A stretch of DNA of 19,305 bases from Zarea fungicola (lineage: Eukaryota; Ascomycota; Sordariomycetes; Hypocreales; Cordycipitaceae): contig FWCC01000605.1 of the NCBI GenBank assembly GCA_900169235.1, positions 1 to 19,305 on the forward strand, read 5' to 3'. Position 1 is the stretch's first letter. Each line of letters opens with the position of its first letter. Shown one piece after another: positions 8,198 to 18,965 of the stretch. The position numbers and the translations under genes are program-made. The notes under the pieces were generated by a model, which was not told where the DNA came from, did no database searches, and worked only from the letters and a program-made list of their open reading frames with translations.

Positions 8198-11100
8198 TTA
8201 GACCATTCTCGTATGGAGCAGCTTATTCTCGTCGCGTAATCCCTTGAGCTGGCGTTCAAAGTCCTTGTTGACCCATTCCCAATAGCTTCCCCAGACGGTG
8301 AGGGCAGCATTGCTCGTCGCGGCACCAGCGTTGCCCGTCACCGCCTTCATCTTCTCTCCAAGCAGCAAAGTCACACGCAAAACGCTCTTGTTGGCCTCTT
8401 CCTGCTTCTCGACGTCCTGCTTCACGGCATTATCCTTCAGCTTGACAGACAAGACACCTCTGTAGGCCTCTGCAATCGCGTCCAGTCTTCGTGCCGTCTC
8501 GTCAGGGTCAATGACAATGAGCTTGGTAACCATGAGATTGCAAAGCTGTCGGATGTCATTGTCATCCTTGAGTCCGGCGACGATGCGATCGTAGAAATCA
8601 ATATTGTTGATTCGGCTAAATGCCGTCTCCATTAACGCATATAGCGTCTCGTAAGCACTCTGGTAAAGCTGTTAGCCTGGGGACCTTGAAACCTTGCAAT
8701 CATAGGGACCAACTTACCTTGCGGACTTCGAGGCCGTCATCAACAGTGTGCTTAAAGGGCCCAAGCATCACTTCACGCACCAATTCGGGCTTTACGACGG
8801 ATTCGCTGAGCACAAATGGCATCAGCTGTCCGAGGTGGGGAAGGATGAAATCAGGCTTGTTGTGGGCGGCCGAGTTGAGTGTCGTCATGGCCAGGCGGCG
8901 AATTTCCATGTCTGCATCCTGTAGCATCGTAAGGAGCATGTCGATTAGCACATTGCGCAGGACAGCGTCGAATGCCTCATCGCACTCGGGCAGCGTGTAG
9001 CGCACGGCTTGGACAGCCATGCCGCGAACACCCGTAGACTGATCTTTTAACAGTGCCTATTTACGATTAGATGAAAAAAAATCACAATTTCAGTCAACAT
9101 GAATTTCGAACCTGAAGTTTGGGCATAAACGCCGCTGGATCCAGTGTAGCCAGTCGGCCAACACATTCAGCGCACACCACCTTGTTGTCGGCATTGTCCG
9201 ACGCTTGAAGCAGGCGTTCCCAGATCGGTAGCGCCTGGTCTCGGAGATCGGTCGATTGATCGGAAACTGACTGCAAAATTTCCTTGATCGATTGAATCAA
9301 GAGATATTGTGTGTTTCCAGCTTTTTGCATATCCTTGAGAATCACAGGCAGGAAGGCAGGCACATTTCCGGACCCAGCACGGCCTAATGCAATGGCGGCA
9401 GCCAGTGACACCTTATCTGGCTCCGCGCGGAACTGGTTGAGGAACAGTTCTGGTCGCAGTGGCGAGCTGGCGCCGAGTCTCATCCCTGCCTCGCCCAGTA
9501 CGGCCAGCGCAAGACAGATGCGCGCCTCGTCGCCGCCTTGTGAACTCACCTGAAGTTCAGAAACAAAGCTGTCGACAGAGACGCCAGATGAGGCTCCACC
9601 GGTGACGAGAAGAGTACCAATAACTTTTCCCACAACAACCGGGTCTCCAGCAATGCTCACATCCTGCAAGAGTCCCTGCATCAGAGGCCCGCCCGCACCG
9701 CTTGCACCCACGGCACCAACGAGAATCAAGAGCTGGTCCAGCACAATGCTGGCCAAGTGGGATTTCAGAAGCTCACAGAGGGCGGCCACAGTTTCCTTAT
9801 TCATAACCAGCTTTGCATGGCTTTGAACAATATCAGCCAGGATAAGCAACGAAGGGCCTAGCAGGTATGCATCGGCATTTGTGATGGCTGGCATGAGAGC
9901 AGCCACTATTCCTTGGATGGTAGCTGGTTCCAATTGCCCCTCAGCAGCCTTGCATAGTACAAGATGCTTGAGTGCTGCAATGCTGGAGCCACGGAGGGAG
10001 CGGTTTGACTTCCGAAGCTGACCGGCAAGCTCAAGAGCGACATCCTGGATCCAAACCTTGTCCAGCTGTCCGGGCGCATTAGAAAAGGCTGCGACGTTAT
10101 CCACAGCGCGAACGGATGCGAGCCGAGTGGTTTCGTTCTTGAGGCGCTCACGAAGAACAGACAAGGCAGCCTCGCGCTTGTCGCTCGAGACGAGGGCGTC
10201 GCTGTCAGGCGCGGATGTGCGAGAAATGAGCACGCCGAGTCCATGAATAGCGCGCTGACGGACCTCGGCGTCAGCATCCGTGGCGGATGCCCTGTCCATT
10301 ATCACCTTGTAGAGCTTCTCGAGCTCCCCTTTGTATTTCAGCGCTGAGCCTCTCGAACGAGGTGGCGTGATGGCCTTGACTAGTTCCTCGGACGTGCGGA
10401 TTGCCTCGCTGGAGATTTTGTAGAATCGATCGTGCACAGCCGACGTAACACTGTTGACGATCTGGGTCAAGTAGGGTTGTAGAACAGCTGATGAATGCGT
10501 CTTGGAGATGTCGCTGATGAGCTTCAAGGCAGTGATTCGGACCGAGCTAGGCGTTGCCGATGCCGTGCCACCGCTTGTTACATGTGAGGATGAGATTGAG
10601 CTGGAGCCAATTGGCTTCACAGCCTCTAGGATAGGGGTAATGAGAGTTCCGAAATGATCGACAAGGCCACCGCGCAGGACAGAGACAAGGTCGTCGAGTA
10701 AGCTGAGAACTGCCTGCTTGGTGGGAATACTCTTGCCCTTGAGCTGCTTTGTCGAGAATTTGACAATACTTTGAGTAAGTGTGGTGAGTTCGGCGCGGGG
10801 TCCGTGGATTGCTGCCTTTTCGAGGACAGGCGACACGAGTCCGCTGCCAACCAAGAATTTAGACATGCTGGAGCCGCCACCGCTGCTTTGGCGTCTACGC
10901 TTGCGGCTAATAGGCATCTGGACGATGGTATCGGGCTCAAAGTCGTCGAATGCGAGGCTTTCAGTGTGGAGTCCCTCGCCGGTCTTGCGGACGAGTAGCG
11001 ACAGAGCCGAAATAGTTTCGAGACGAACATTCTCTTCTCGCTCATCCATGCGTCTGACAAGGGTTGGTGCTGCAGCGCCGTAGAGCACTCCATTCTCCAG

Positions 11101-12447
11101 CAGGTCACCGCTGCCACGGGTGGCAATCAAGGTGTATATGGCTTTGGCGGCACATCGTCGTACCTTCCAGCTCGCGTCGTCGTCGTCATCTTCAAATCCA
11201 TCGTCGGCATCGAATTCGTCGTCTTCGTCTTCATCCTCGTCGGCGTCGTCTTGGTCATCCTCCATATCCTCGTCGTCATCGGCAGCATAGTTGGGGTCGT
11301 ATTTCAGATAGCGCAGACAGGACGCAATGGTGACGTCTGTGAAGGGTCTCATTTCCTGGGGACATGACGCCAGGAATGCTTCGAGGGCGACGAGGGCTGC
11401 TTCTCTGACTTCGTTGAATTCCAGGCTGAGGTCGTCACCGTCGCTCATTTTTTCCATGTGCGTCTGGAGTTTCGATTCGTCGAGTTCTTTTAGAATGAGA
11501 GGGGCGGTTTCCGAGAGGTGTGGTCCGAAACGGGATGGGATGGAACGGGCCATGCTTCCAAGAATGGAGATGTAGAGGCGGTGGGAGACGGAGGTGGTGC
11601 GTGGGCGGACAAGACCAGATGTGAGTCTCTTGACGACAGCATTAAGATGCTCGTCTGTTAGATAGACAGCAAGCATGGAGATGGCGACGACGGCGCGCTT
11701 CTTGACAACAGATGCGCCCTGGTCACCTTCCAAGAGACCGAGGACGACCTCGAGCATGGCCTCTACCTCGACCTGCTCGAGCATGGGACCGAAGCAGCGG
11801 ACAACTTCAATCAAGACATCAACAGCCTCGACACTGATTTCTTTGCTGTTTTGCAGCAGGCCGGTGGGTGCGTCTGGGAGGACTATCTTGTCGGTGTTTG
11901 GCTGGCGCAGCTTGTGTCCGGGTCCGATTAGGCGTGGAATCAGGACGCGGCTAACGGATGCGTATGCGTTTTGAACCTCGATGGTAACGGGGATTCCGGG
12001 GAGAGGTCGAGGTAGAGCTATGAGGACTTGTCGTAAAGCCAATGAAGGGACAGCATTGTCGACCGAGTTCTTAAGCTTGAGCGAGGACAGCTTGTCGATC
12101 ATGGGGGCGATGATGGCAGAGGGTACTTTGCTGACGAGAGGTCCTAAGCTGTATTAAATTTCAGTATTTTGCCCTGACACGGTGAATTTTGGCATGATGG
12201 GCGTCACGGACCACTTGATGGCCAAGTTCTGAACTTCGCCGTTTTGGTCATCGAGCGTCTTGATGATGCTATCAACAGTGCGGGCGGCGACATTATAATC
12301 GTGCTGGAGGAAATCGGACTTTGCCAGCGTGAGAAGCTGCAGCAAGTCATTCAACGACATGAAGCGAAAGTCGGGATCCGAGTCGCCGAGCTTCTGGACA
12401 TGGCCCATGACGGCCTGAGGCGTGGCGACAACCGTGTGGGTAGCCAT
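8198..12447 (-). CDS. cand1: CAND1/TIP120 cullin-associated exchange factor (CandA)
   Basis: Four exons: 12447-12212, 12148-9112, 9056-8718 and 8659-8198, total 4074 nt, 1357 aa. CAND1 is a HEAT-repeat protein that clamps un-neddylated cullin-RBX1 and exchanges substrate receptors of SCF-type ubiquitin ligases (family knowledge). Diagnostic stretches: N-terminal DPDFRFMSLNDL and NGEVQNLAIKCLGPLVSKV (spliced across intron 1); an acidic run at about residues 369-403; and the C-terminal TIP120 domain with LGPFKHTVDDGLEVRK, LKDDNDIR and NAVKQDVEKQEE. HEAT repeats fill the rest. Introns are 63, 55 and 58 nt; intron 3 is canonical (GTAAGT, GCTAAC, CCAG), while intron 1 has a weak GTCCGT donor and intron 2 GTTCGA. 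The ATG at 12447 is the first in frame. The length is near that of other fungal orthologues, and the gene is one piece, unlike the two-part CandA of Aspergillus. Nuclear/cytoplasmic housekeeping gene, divergent from the WD40 gene. Confidence 0.96.
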
Positions 12448-12531
12448 TATTGTCACAGCTACTGGAGCTCCGGCACTTGGCTAGCAGGGGGGTTTGGGCA
12501 GCTTTTTGTGGTCATGCAGGCGTATAACTGA

Positions 12532-12538
12532 TTTTATA
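12532..12538 (-). promoter_or_regulatory. TATA-like element upstream of CAND1
   Basis: TATAAAA on the minus strand, 85-91 nt upstream of the CAND1 ATG. It may be a TATA box. Further upstream (12600-12720) the minus strand is CT-rich and leader-like, so the element could instead lie inside a longer 5' UTR. Confidence 0.3.
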
Positions 12539-12939
12539 CTGCCGCTACCACCGGTATCGCAGTAATGAATGATGATGGTATGTGACGGTTGCATGTAGAG
12601 GTGCGAGATGCGGGATGCACGAGAGGCACAAACGGATGCACAGGAAGAGGTGGGGCTCGAAGCTTTGCTGGCGAAGCTGCCTGGAGGCGGTGGTGGTGAG
12701 CGAGTAGCCAAGTAGCATGGGTGAGTGGTGACCAGACGACGTAAATAAAGCTGGTTTTGGGAGAAAATGACAATAAATTCTGCAATGCGAGATATGGAAT
12801 AATTTTCGTTGCCAACATTGATATCCTGCGTGACGGGCGCCATCGCAGCTGCGGGTTGAGCGGTACCTAGAGGTACAGTTGGTCACTGGGGTCTATTTTA
12901 TTACTTTTATTACTTTTCTTATTTTTGTTATTTTTACAA

Positions 12940-12984
12940 GATTTTCTTGATTTTCTCGATTTTCTCGATTTTCTCGATTCTCTT
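12940..12984. repeat. 9-bp tandem repeat GATTTTCTC
   Basis: Units GATTTTCTT, then GATTTTCTC three times, then GATTCTCTT, directly in tandem. It is preceded by T/A-rich sequence with TTATTACTTTT repeated. It sits about 500 nt upstream of CAND1 and gives rise to the first residues (IFSIFSIFS) of a spurious Met-less open frame. Confidence 0.8.
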
Positions 12985-15933
12985 AATCTTGTTAAACTCC
13001 TTACACGAGGGATCAAATTTTACAAGTCACCTGAATCCTACATCTACCAAGTGTCGCTCCGCGTACCGATACAATGACTGCCATGGCCTCAAATATCCCA
13101 GTCACCTCACCTTGACGCCGCGGGCCATATTATTAACTCAACAAACGCCGTCATCATCCTTGTCCGCCTGGTCAAGACTGGCCGGGAAAATCATCAGTGG
13201 AGCTACAGGCACAGAGTGGCCTGGCCCAATCCAACCCTGCACATCCCGTACCCTGGACACGGTGATAGTGCGGGCGTTTTGCACCCGTCAACGAAGCGAA
13301 AGACGACATCACCTTCACCGGCCATTCATACTTGGAGTTGCGCTTGAATTCATTCAACACTCATCATATCTAGCTGCCAGCTGCCATCGAGCTGATGGCG
13401 CCGACCATGTGCGGGATACCAACAGCTTGGTTCTTCAGCCATGCCTCGTATCATGCCGCCATCCTCCCAGCGCCCAGCGCCCAGCGCCGGCTCGACCCGC
13501 GCTGACAAGTCCAGTCCTTTACTGCGCCGAAATCAGCAGGCTATTTGCACAGGATGTGACTTGCGGTCTGCGGAATGGTATCTGGTCGGCGTGGCTTCAC
13601 TGCCATCTCTGCTTCGGACCAGGAAACCCCTGTGTGTAGGGAGTCCGGAGTACATACTCTGTACCGTACAGATTGCAGACTACAGATAAAAATGGGTGCA
13701 GCGAGTCTTGTTATAGGGCGCAATATTGCCGACAAACTGCCAGGAGCAGCCACAAACTGGCCACAACAGAGTCAACCGTCGGCTGCTTGATGCTTATTGC
13801 CGACGCCACAGGGGGCAGCTCAATGAAGCGGAAACATCCGCAGCGTTGGATTTCTTGGTGCGAAACCTGTCATGAAGCAAAGCCATTGTCTTTTAAATTC
13901 AGCTGTCCAACTACGCCGTAAGCGACATCCTTGCACCGACAGCCGAGTCTTGAAAAAGGTGAATGAGACTGTCCTGTCTGTCATTGCAGAAATGGGCCCA
14001 AGCTCCCGCTTAACATGACCGAGTAGGCAAGCAATGACTTGCATCGAGGGCCACTGGCGCCATTGTATTTTCAGCCTCGACCGACTTCCATCATCCGCCG
14101 GGGCAATAATCACTCTGCCAATTATCGACACATTAACGCCTACACGCTACATGCATGACAGACTGCTCCGTCTCGGATGAGCAACCTTGAACCAACCATG
14201 ACACAAACGGCTTAATCAACCTCAAACAGAAAATGTCCGCCACGATGCATACCTAGGCTCGGACCATTCTCCCCTTTCAAGTCATCGCCGCCAGGCATGC
14301 GCAAGGCACAAAAATGTTTCCGTTGCCGCGGAAAGCTGCATGGTTACCATCCCCTGTCTTCCTTGTCTCCTTGCATCCATACTCTCTACTTGTTAGTAGT
14401 TGGTACGGAGTACTGCAGGACATTTTGATTATTACGGGGAACAACTCGGCTTTGCGGGCCCCCCCCTTGCCCCCTGGCACAATCCTCCAAAAAGCAAATC
14501 TTCAGCTTCCTCCTGTTCTATTTTTTCTGTGGCGGCCTGTCCCCACACGGCCTACACCCCTGGTCTGCATTTGCCACGAGGATTGTCTGGCCAGAATCTC
14601 CGGGATGCACCGTTATATTGCTTGGGAGAACCTAGCCCAGCCTGTTTGCCTGCCAGCCTCCCAAACAGGGCTTAAAATGTCATTTGGCTTGGCCAACCGG
14701 TCCGATCGCGTTAAATTACATGGTCTCCATCCCAGCTAACTTACCTTGGTGACTGCGTTTCACACACATGTACGGAGGAATGGCGTCGCCCTTTCAGCTC
14801 TCATTTAACCCATCACAAAACCAGCCAGCAATTTCACAAACAGCCTCTTCAGCCTGACACTCCACAGCCAGTTTCTGTACCAGTAGTCCAGTACCCTCCC
14901 CCAGTCCTTCTCGTTTCTTAGTACAGCCACCGTTTACGGGGCACTCCGCCGAGGCTTGCTTCGATTCAGGGCAGCGCAGCTGGGGCAGGTAATGGTCTGT
15001 CTGCATGAGCATGACATGGGCATGGATGGCTTGGGGCTTTCTCCAAACCAGACTGACAACCAGTAGACCATGCGACAAAGGCTTCCCGCACCCTGTCACT
15101 CAATTGTGTCACCTTGACCGCCGACAGGGAGCCAGCTGCGACGGCGTCTCTGATGGCATCACAACACCATCTTGCTGGCCAGTTCTCGCACCGTTTGCTT
15201 CTCTTTGAGGGTGTGGTATCAAGCACACAAAGAAAAAGTTATCCCGCCACTTAGGCCGTACGGACCCGAAGCTGCTACAAAGATCACTCCCAGGCCACTG
15301 CGCTTCCGTCCTGGCCCGCACCTTCAACGCTGTGGGCTTTTTACTAAGTAACTTTGCATGTGGGAGTGTGAGGGGTTTTCTCCAACCTTCTAGCCAATGA
15401 CCCTCGACACCATCTCTCGGGGTCACCCTCTGGCGTGGCTTTTTAGTGGCGTGCAGGCGCTTCCCGTCGCTGCTTGCGGACGTCTGGACTGGGTCTCGCC
15501 CACATTCTAGCGGCGTTGATGACTCGGGCCTTCTGCCGCCTCGATTGTGGAGTGAACTTGCCTGCCTATTGTCGAAAGCTGAACAGCCTTTTCTTCGCCA
15601 AGGACCCAGTTCATGTGGTTCTTGCTGGACTTTTGCTTTTGTTTTGTTTTTGTTTTCTTGTCCAATTCATTTACTTTACATTATTGCAAAAAGTGTCGAC
15701 ATTGAATCCGGAACCTGTCTCATGCGTTGTTAGACGCTTCGTGATTGACTTACAAGTCATCCCTCTTCTTCACTACGAGTAGACTCGCGGTCGACCTACC
15801 AGACGTATTCGCTTACGCTTCGGCCTTGCTGAGTTTTTCTCGGAATATCCACATTGCGGCTCGCGTGAGAAACAATTTATCGAATTACCGTTGCTGCTCA
15901 GAGTTCCACTGCACGAGCGTCTTGATACCTACT

Positions 15934-17862
15934 ATGGATCACCACCCCGCAGCCACGGACCGGGACCACATACGGTACGCACCGAACCTGGTTCTTTATT
16001 CTTGTATTCTTTGGAAAGTTGTGGGTTACTAACAGCAATCAAGACATGGACTCGGGTTACTTAACATGAACGATCCTGAACATGACTACCATGGCGCCGT
16101 CTTAGCTGAGACACGGCCGCGAAGAGTGCCCAGTACGGCAAATGCTGCAATGGCGATGCGCACTCAACCGCGGGGCAGCGTTGGGTCTGTGCCCTCTCCC
16201 ATCGACAGTAACAGGACGCCATCATGGTCGACCGATGGCTGGATGCCGCCCCCAAATCCGTACGAGAAAACACCGTCCGGCCAGCCGCCGCGATCCCGTG
16301 GTTCCAGAGAGCAACGCCCTTCAACAAGCAGATCAGCGCGCACTATTTCTGCATCCAACATTCCACAGTACAGCCTATACCCTGCGCCGACCAAGCCCCT
16401 CCCTCCACTCCCGCCCCCCAGAAATAATCTGCAACGATTTTCCTCGACCGACTCCAACAGCAGATCATCCATCAGCACTACCAGATCCTCACGCTCCAAC
16501 GGGCTTCCGGTTGAACCAGAACCTTTGCCGGTGAGCCCAGTCACATCAACCACAGGAACGTTTGGGCCAAAAGGCGGCCATGGCTATCAGTCATTTCCGG
16601 AACGAGTCGAGCCCGCGCTCCAGCGAACGTTTAGCCAGCGATCTGTACCGAAAGCACTGAGTCTGCATTTTTGGAAAGACATTGTATCCGAAGATAAGAA
16701 AATAAACAACGCCGTTCATTACCTCGATATATCCCCGACAGCGACAATCCTGGCCAGCAAACATGGCAACAACCTGGTCAAGCTGTGGTCCATTGCGAGT
16801 GGCGAGCTGCAAAGCGCCATCAAGTTCTCGTCGTACACCGAGGCGCGATCGCGGTCAAGAGACTATCTGATCAGAAGCCACGCCATCTTATCCGAATCGT
16901 CCAACCTGATTGCGATTGCCACGCGCTTCGGCCGATCGATTGAGATATTCAACTGGGCCAAGAAAAAGTCCATCCAGACCATTGCCGACGCCGACCGGTG
17001 GACCGCAGGCCGGTTCGAAATATTTGACGGCGAGCGATGCCCGCTGGCCGTGTACAAGGCCGACGCCAACGAGATTGACATTTACCTCGCCTCGCAGGAG
17101 AGCAAGAAGCCGCTGGTCAAGCAGCGCACGATTGACCTGACCAAGGCCGGCCTTCCCTTTATCCCGCAGCTGCCCGAGCTGGCCATTTCGGCGACGAGCC
17201 CGCTCGTGGTGGCGGCGGCCGGGCCGCGACCGCCCATTGCAGGCCACCCGCCCCCGAAGCACGAAACCCTCCTTGTGGCGTGGGAGACGTCCAACAACAA
17301 CAACAGCAACAACGATGCCGCGGCGGCGAGTAAACCCTACCGGGTCGCGCGGCCGTGGCAGCACGAGGAGCTGGAGACGGCGATCCCGTGCGACCTGCTC
17401 ACGTACGGCAGCGTGGTGGTGTCCATCTGGATCCCGGCCGCGTTTCGCACGATTCCCGTGCCGCCGACGCGCAAGGGCTCCGGCTTCAACCTGGTGCCCG
17501 TCAAGGTGCCCCAACGCTTCGTGCTGGTGTGGGACTTGTCGGCCAACTCGACGCGAACCATTCCCATACCCAACTGCATCTCGTGCATCTCGCCCGACTG
17601 CCGGCTGGTGGCGTACTGCGACGCGTCCGGGTCGGCGATTGGGGCGCGGGGCTCGCTGGTAATTCTGGACGTCATCACGGGGGAGGAGATTTGGTGCTGG
17701 CCGGACAAGAACGCGGGCAGCATCTCGAGCGGGTTCGAATCCGGGTTTGGGCAGTTTAACGACTTGGGCAGCGTCACGGAGCTTGCATTCTCGGCGGATG
17801 GGCGTTTTCTGATTGTGGGCGATGGACAGGGTCACATGGGGGTATATGATGTTCGGGGATGA
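15934..17862 (+). CDS. WD40-repeat-like protein with disordered N-terminus
   Basis: Exons 15934-15974 and 16044-17862, 619 aa; if translation starts at the ATG at 16066 the protein is 598 aa. The 69-nt intron has a GTACGC donor, a perfect TACTAAC branch site and an AAG acceptor, and it joins the upstream ATG in frame. Residues about 20-210 are disordered, rich in Ser, Pro and Arg, with a proline stretch KPLPPLPPPR that could bind SH3 or WW domains. From about 220 on come degenerate WD40 blades: HYLDISPTATILASKHGNN followed by LVKLWS; LIAIATRFGRSIEIFNW; LLVAWE; FVLVWDLSA; LVILDVITGEEIW; and LAFSADGRFLIVGDGQG. These suggest an incomplete or divergent propeller. A poly-Asn run (NNNNSNN) lies between blades. 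No enzyme motif is seen; it is probably a scaffold or adaptor protein conserved in Pezizomycotina. Partner and pathway are unknown. GC content rises strongly in the second half. Confidence 0.85.
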
Positions 17863-18608
17863 GATTTTCATTCATGGGATGTTTTTTTTTGCGAAGATTA
17901 CTTGGCTCTTGGGTTTTTTTTATTAAGGGCTTTCTTGTATTAAAGTTTATATATATCCTGGCGACACAACACAAAAAAAGGGGAAACGCCACCGTTACTT
18001 TTTTTTTTTCAACTAATACACATATCTGGATTCCGCACTTTCATTGTTCGTCATGTCAGCCAGGTTAATGGCGCCTTTGTTGACTAGATGCACGTCTTGG
18101 GGTCAGCAGGGACTTCCTTCACCCGATAGCATTTGACCTTGTCATTTACCATTCCCGCCATGATCTCCTACACGCGTACAAGGGCCCCTTCCCCATCCCG
18201 CATGCTCAGGAAGAATGCCTTGCTTGTGTATCGGGCAGGGCCATGCCAGCAACGATGAAGCCCCAGGTTACTGCTGCGCCAGCCAGAGGAGCTGCCACCC
18301 TACCGGCAAAGGCATGTTCGCAGCATCTCGGAGGGGTTAATTTTTTTTCGATTTTTTTTTTCAATTTTTTCTTGCCTCGTATCCTGCCTTAGTACTAGTA
18401 ATTTAGCGGTCCAATGGCAAAAGCGATTGCCGCGTCATTTGCCACACTGCGTTGTCGAGCTTTCAGATTAGAATAAAGTCAAAAAAATAAAAATAAAATA
18501 AAAAGAAAAGCAGAAAAAGAAATATCGGTGATGGATTTGTCACAAATTGCTTCTTCCTCTCCGACACCACGGGGAGCCGTATCCATACAGATGTATGCAC
18601 CGGCCGTG
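17863..18608. other. 3' flank with A/T homopolymers, no gene seen
   Basis: The first part is the 3' UTR of the WD40 gene (T-runs at 17882-17890 and near 17914-17920, then TATTAAAG). Further T-runs lie at 18341-18370 and an A-rich stretch at 18479-18524. No open frame of note and no RNA gene was recognised. Confidence 0.45.
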
Positions 18609-18704
18609 ATCAAGAAGTCTGAGGACGACCTCGAGCATGGGACCAAAGCAGCGAGCGACCTCGATCAATAATGATTTCTTTGCTATTTTGCAGCAGCCCG
18701 GTGG
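18609..18704 (-). pseudogene. broken fragment of a second CAND1 gene
   Basis: On the minus strand this stretch encodes TGLLQNSKEI and then, after a shift of frame, LIEVARCFGPMLEVVL. This matches residues about 174-215 of the intact CAND1 (DNA 11730-11871). Relative to CAND1 it lacks 27 nt lying exactly between two copies of CTCGAGCATGG, an in-frame loss of nine residues, and about 17 further nt near TAATGATTTC, which breaks the frame. Weaker similarity may extend to 18587. The remaining differences are mostly transitions at third codon positions (for example ATT/ATC, GAA/GAG, GTT/GTC, TTC/TTT), so it diverged while still under coding constraint. The sequence beyond 18705 is A/T-rich and unrelated. 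Confidence 0.8.
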
Positions 18705-18965
18705 TATAAGTAGGAAAAATATTAATAATACTTAAAAAAAAAGAATAGAAAAAGGAAAAAAAAAAATACACGTCAAAAGTGACGACACGACCTTGCTCAA
18801 AAACATGGACACAATCACAACGATGTGATGCGTTGTAAAAGAACACATCTCAGGTCAGGGCTGACAAACTGTTGTACATTTCAGTCTACCTACATCATTT
18901 ATATGCTCAAGAAGAACTCTGCTTTTATTGTTTCCAAATACTCCAAGCCTCAAGCCCAAGCCCCA

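Larger units (their letters stand above)
12448..15933. other. 3.5-kb divergent intergenic region
   Basis: It separates the starts of CAND1 (minus) and the WD40 gene (plus). No open frame is convincing: the 230-codon frame at 12947-13639 has no ATG, and the 141-codon frame at 14314-14739 starts with ATG but shows no domain or codon signal I recognise. The CAND1 side holds a CT-rich leader and the 9-bp repeat. The WD40 side has a pyrimidine-rich stretch with a CCAAT element (about 15630-15690) fitting a TATA-less promoter. GTACGGAGTAC-like words occur at 13645-13670 and 14403-14413. Confidence 0.5.

Noticed and set aside
10626..11126. 166-codon minus-strand frame inside CAND1 exon 2
   Set aside because: It overlaps the well-supported CAND1 frame on the same strand and has no independent support.
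12947..13639. 230-codon plus-strand open frame
   Set aside because: It contains no ATG at all, begins inside the 9-bp tandem repeat, and has no domain, signal or codon pattern suggesting a gene.
14314..14739. 141-codon plus-strand frame with an ATG
   Set aside because: Composition is rich in Pro, Leu and Ser with no recognisable motif, and overlapping frames are equally open; probably chance in GC-balanced intergenic DNA.
17735..17750. GGTTCGAATCC-like tRNA B box
   Set aside because: It lies within the WD40 coding sequence, and no tRNA acceptor or anticodon arms fit around it.
16888..17871. 327-codon minus-strand frame opposite the WD40 gene
   Set aside because: It is an antisense shadow, very rich in Arg, Gly and Val, arising from the GC-rich third codon positions of the real gene.
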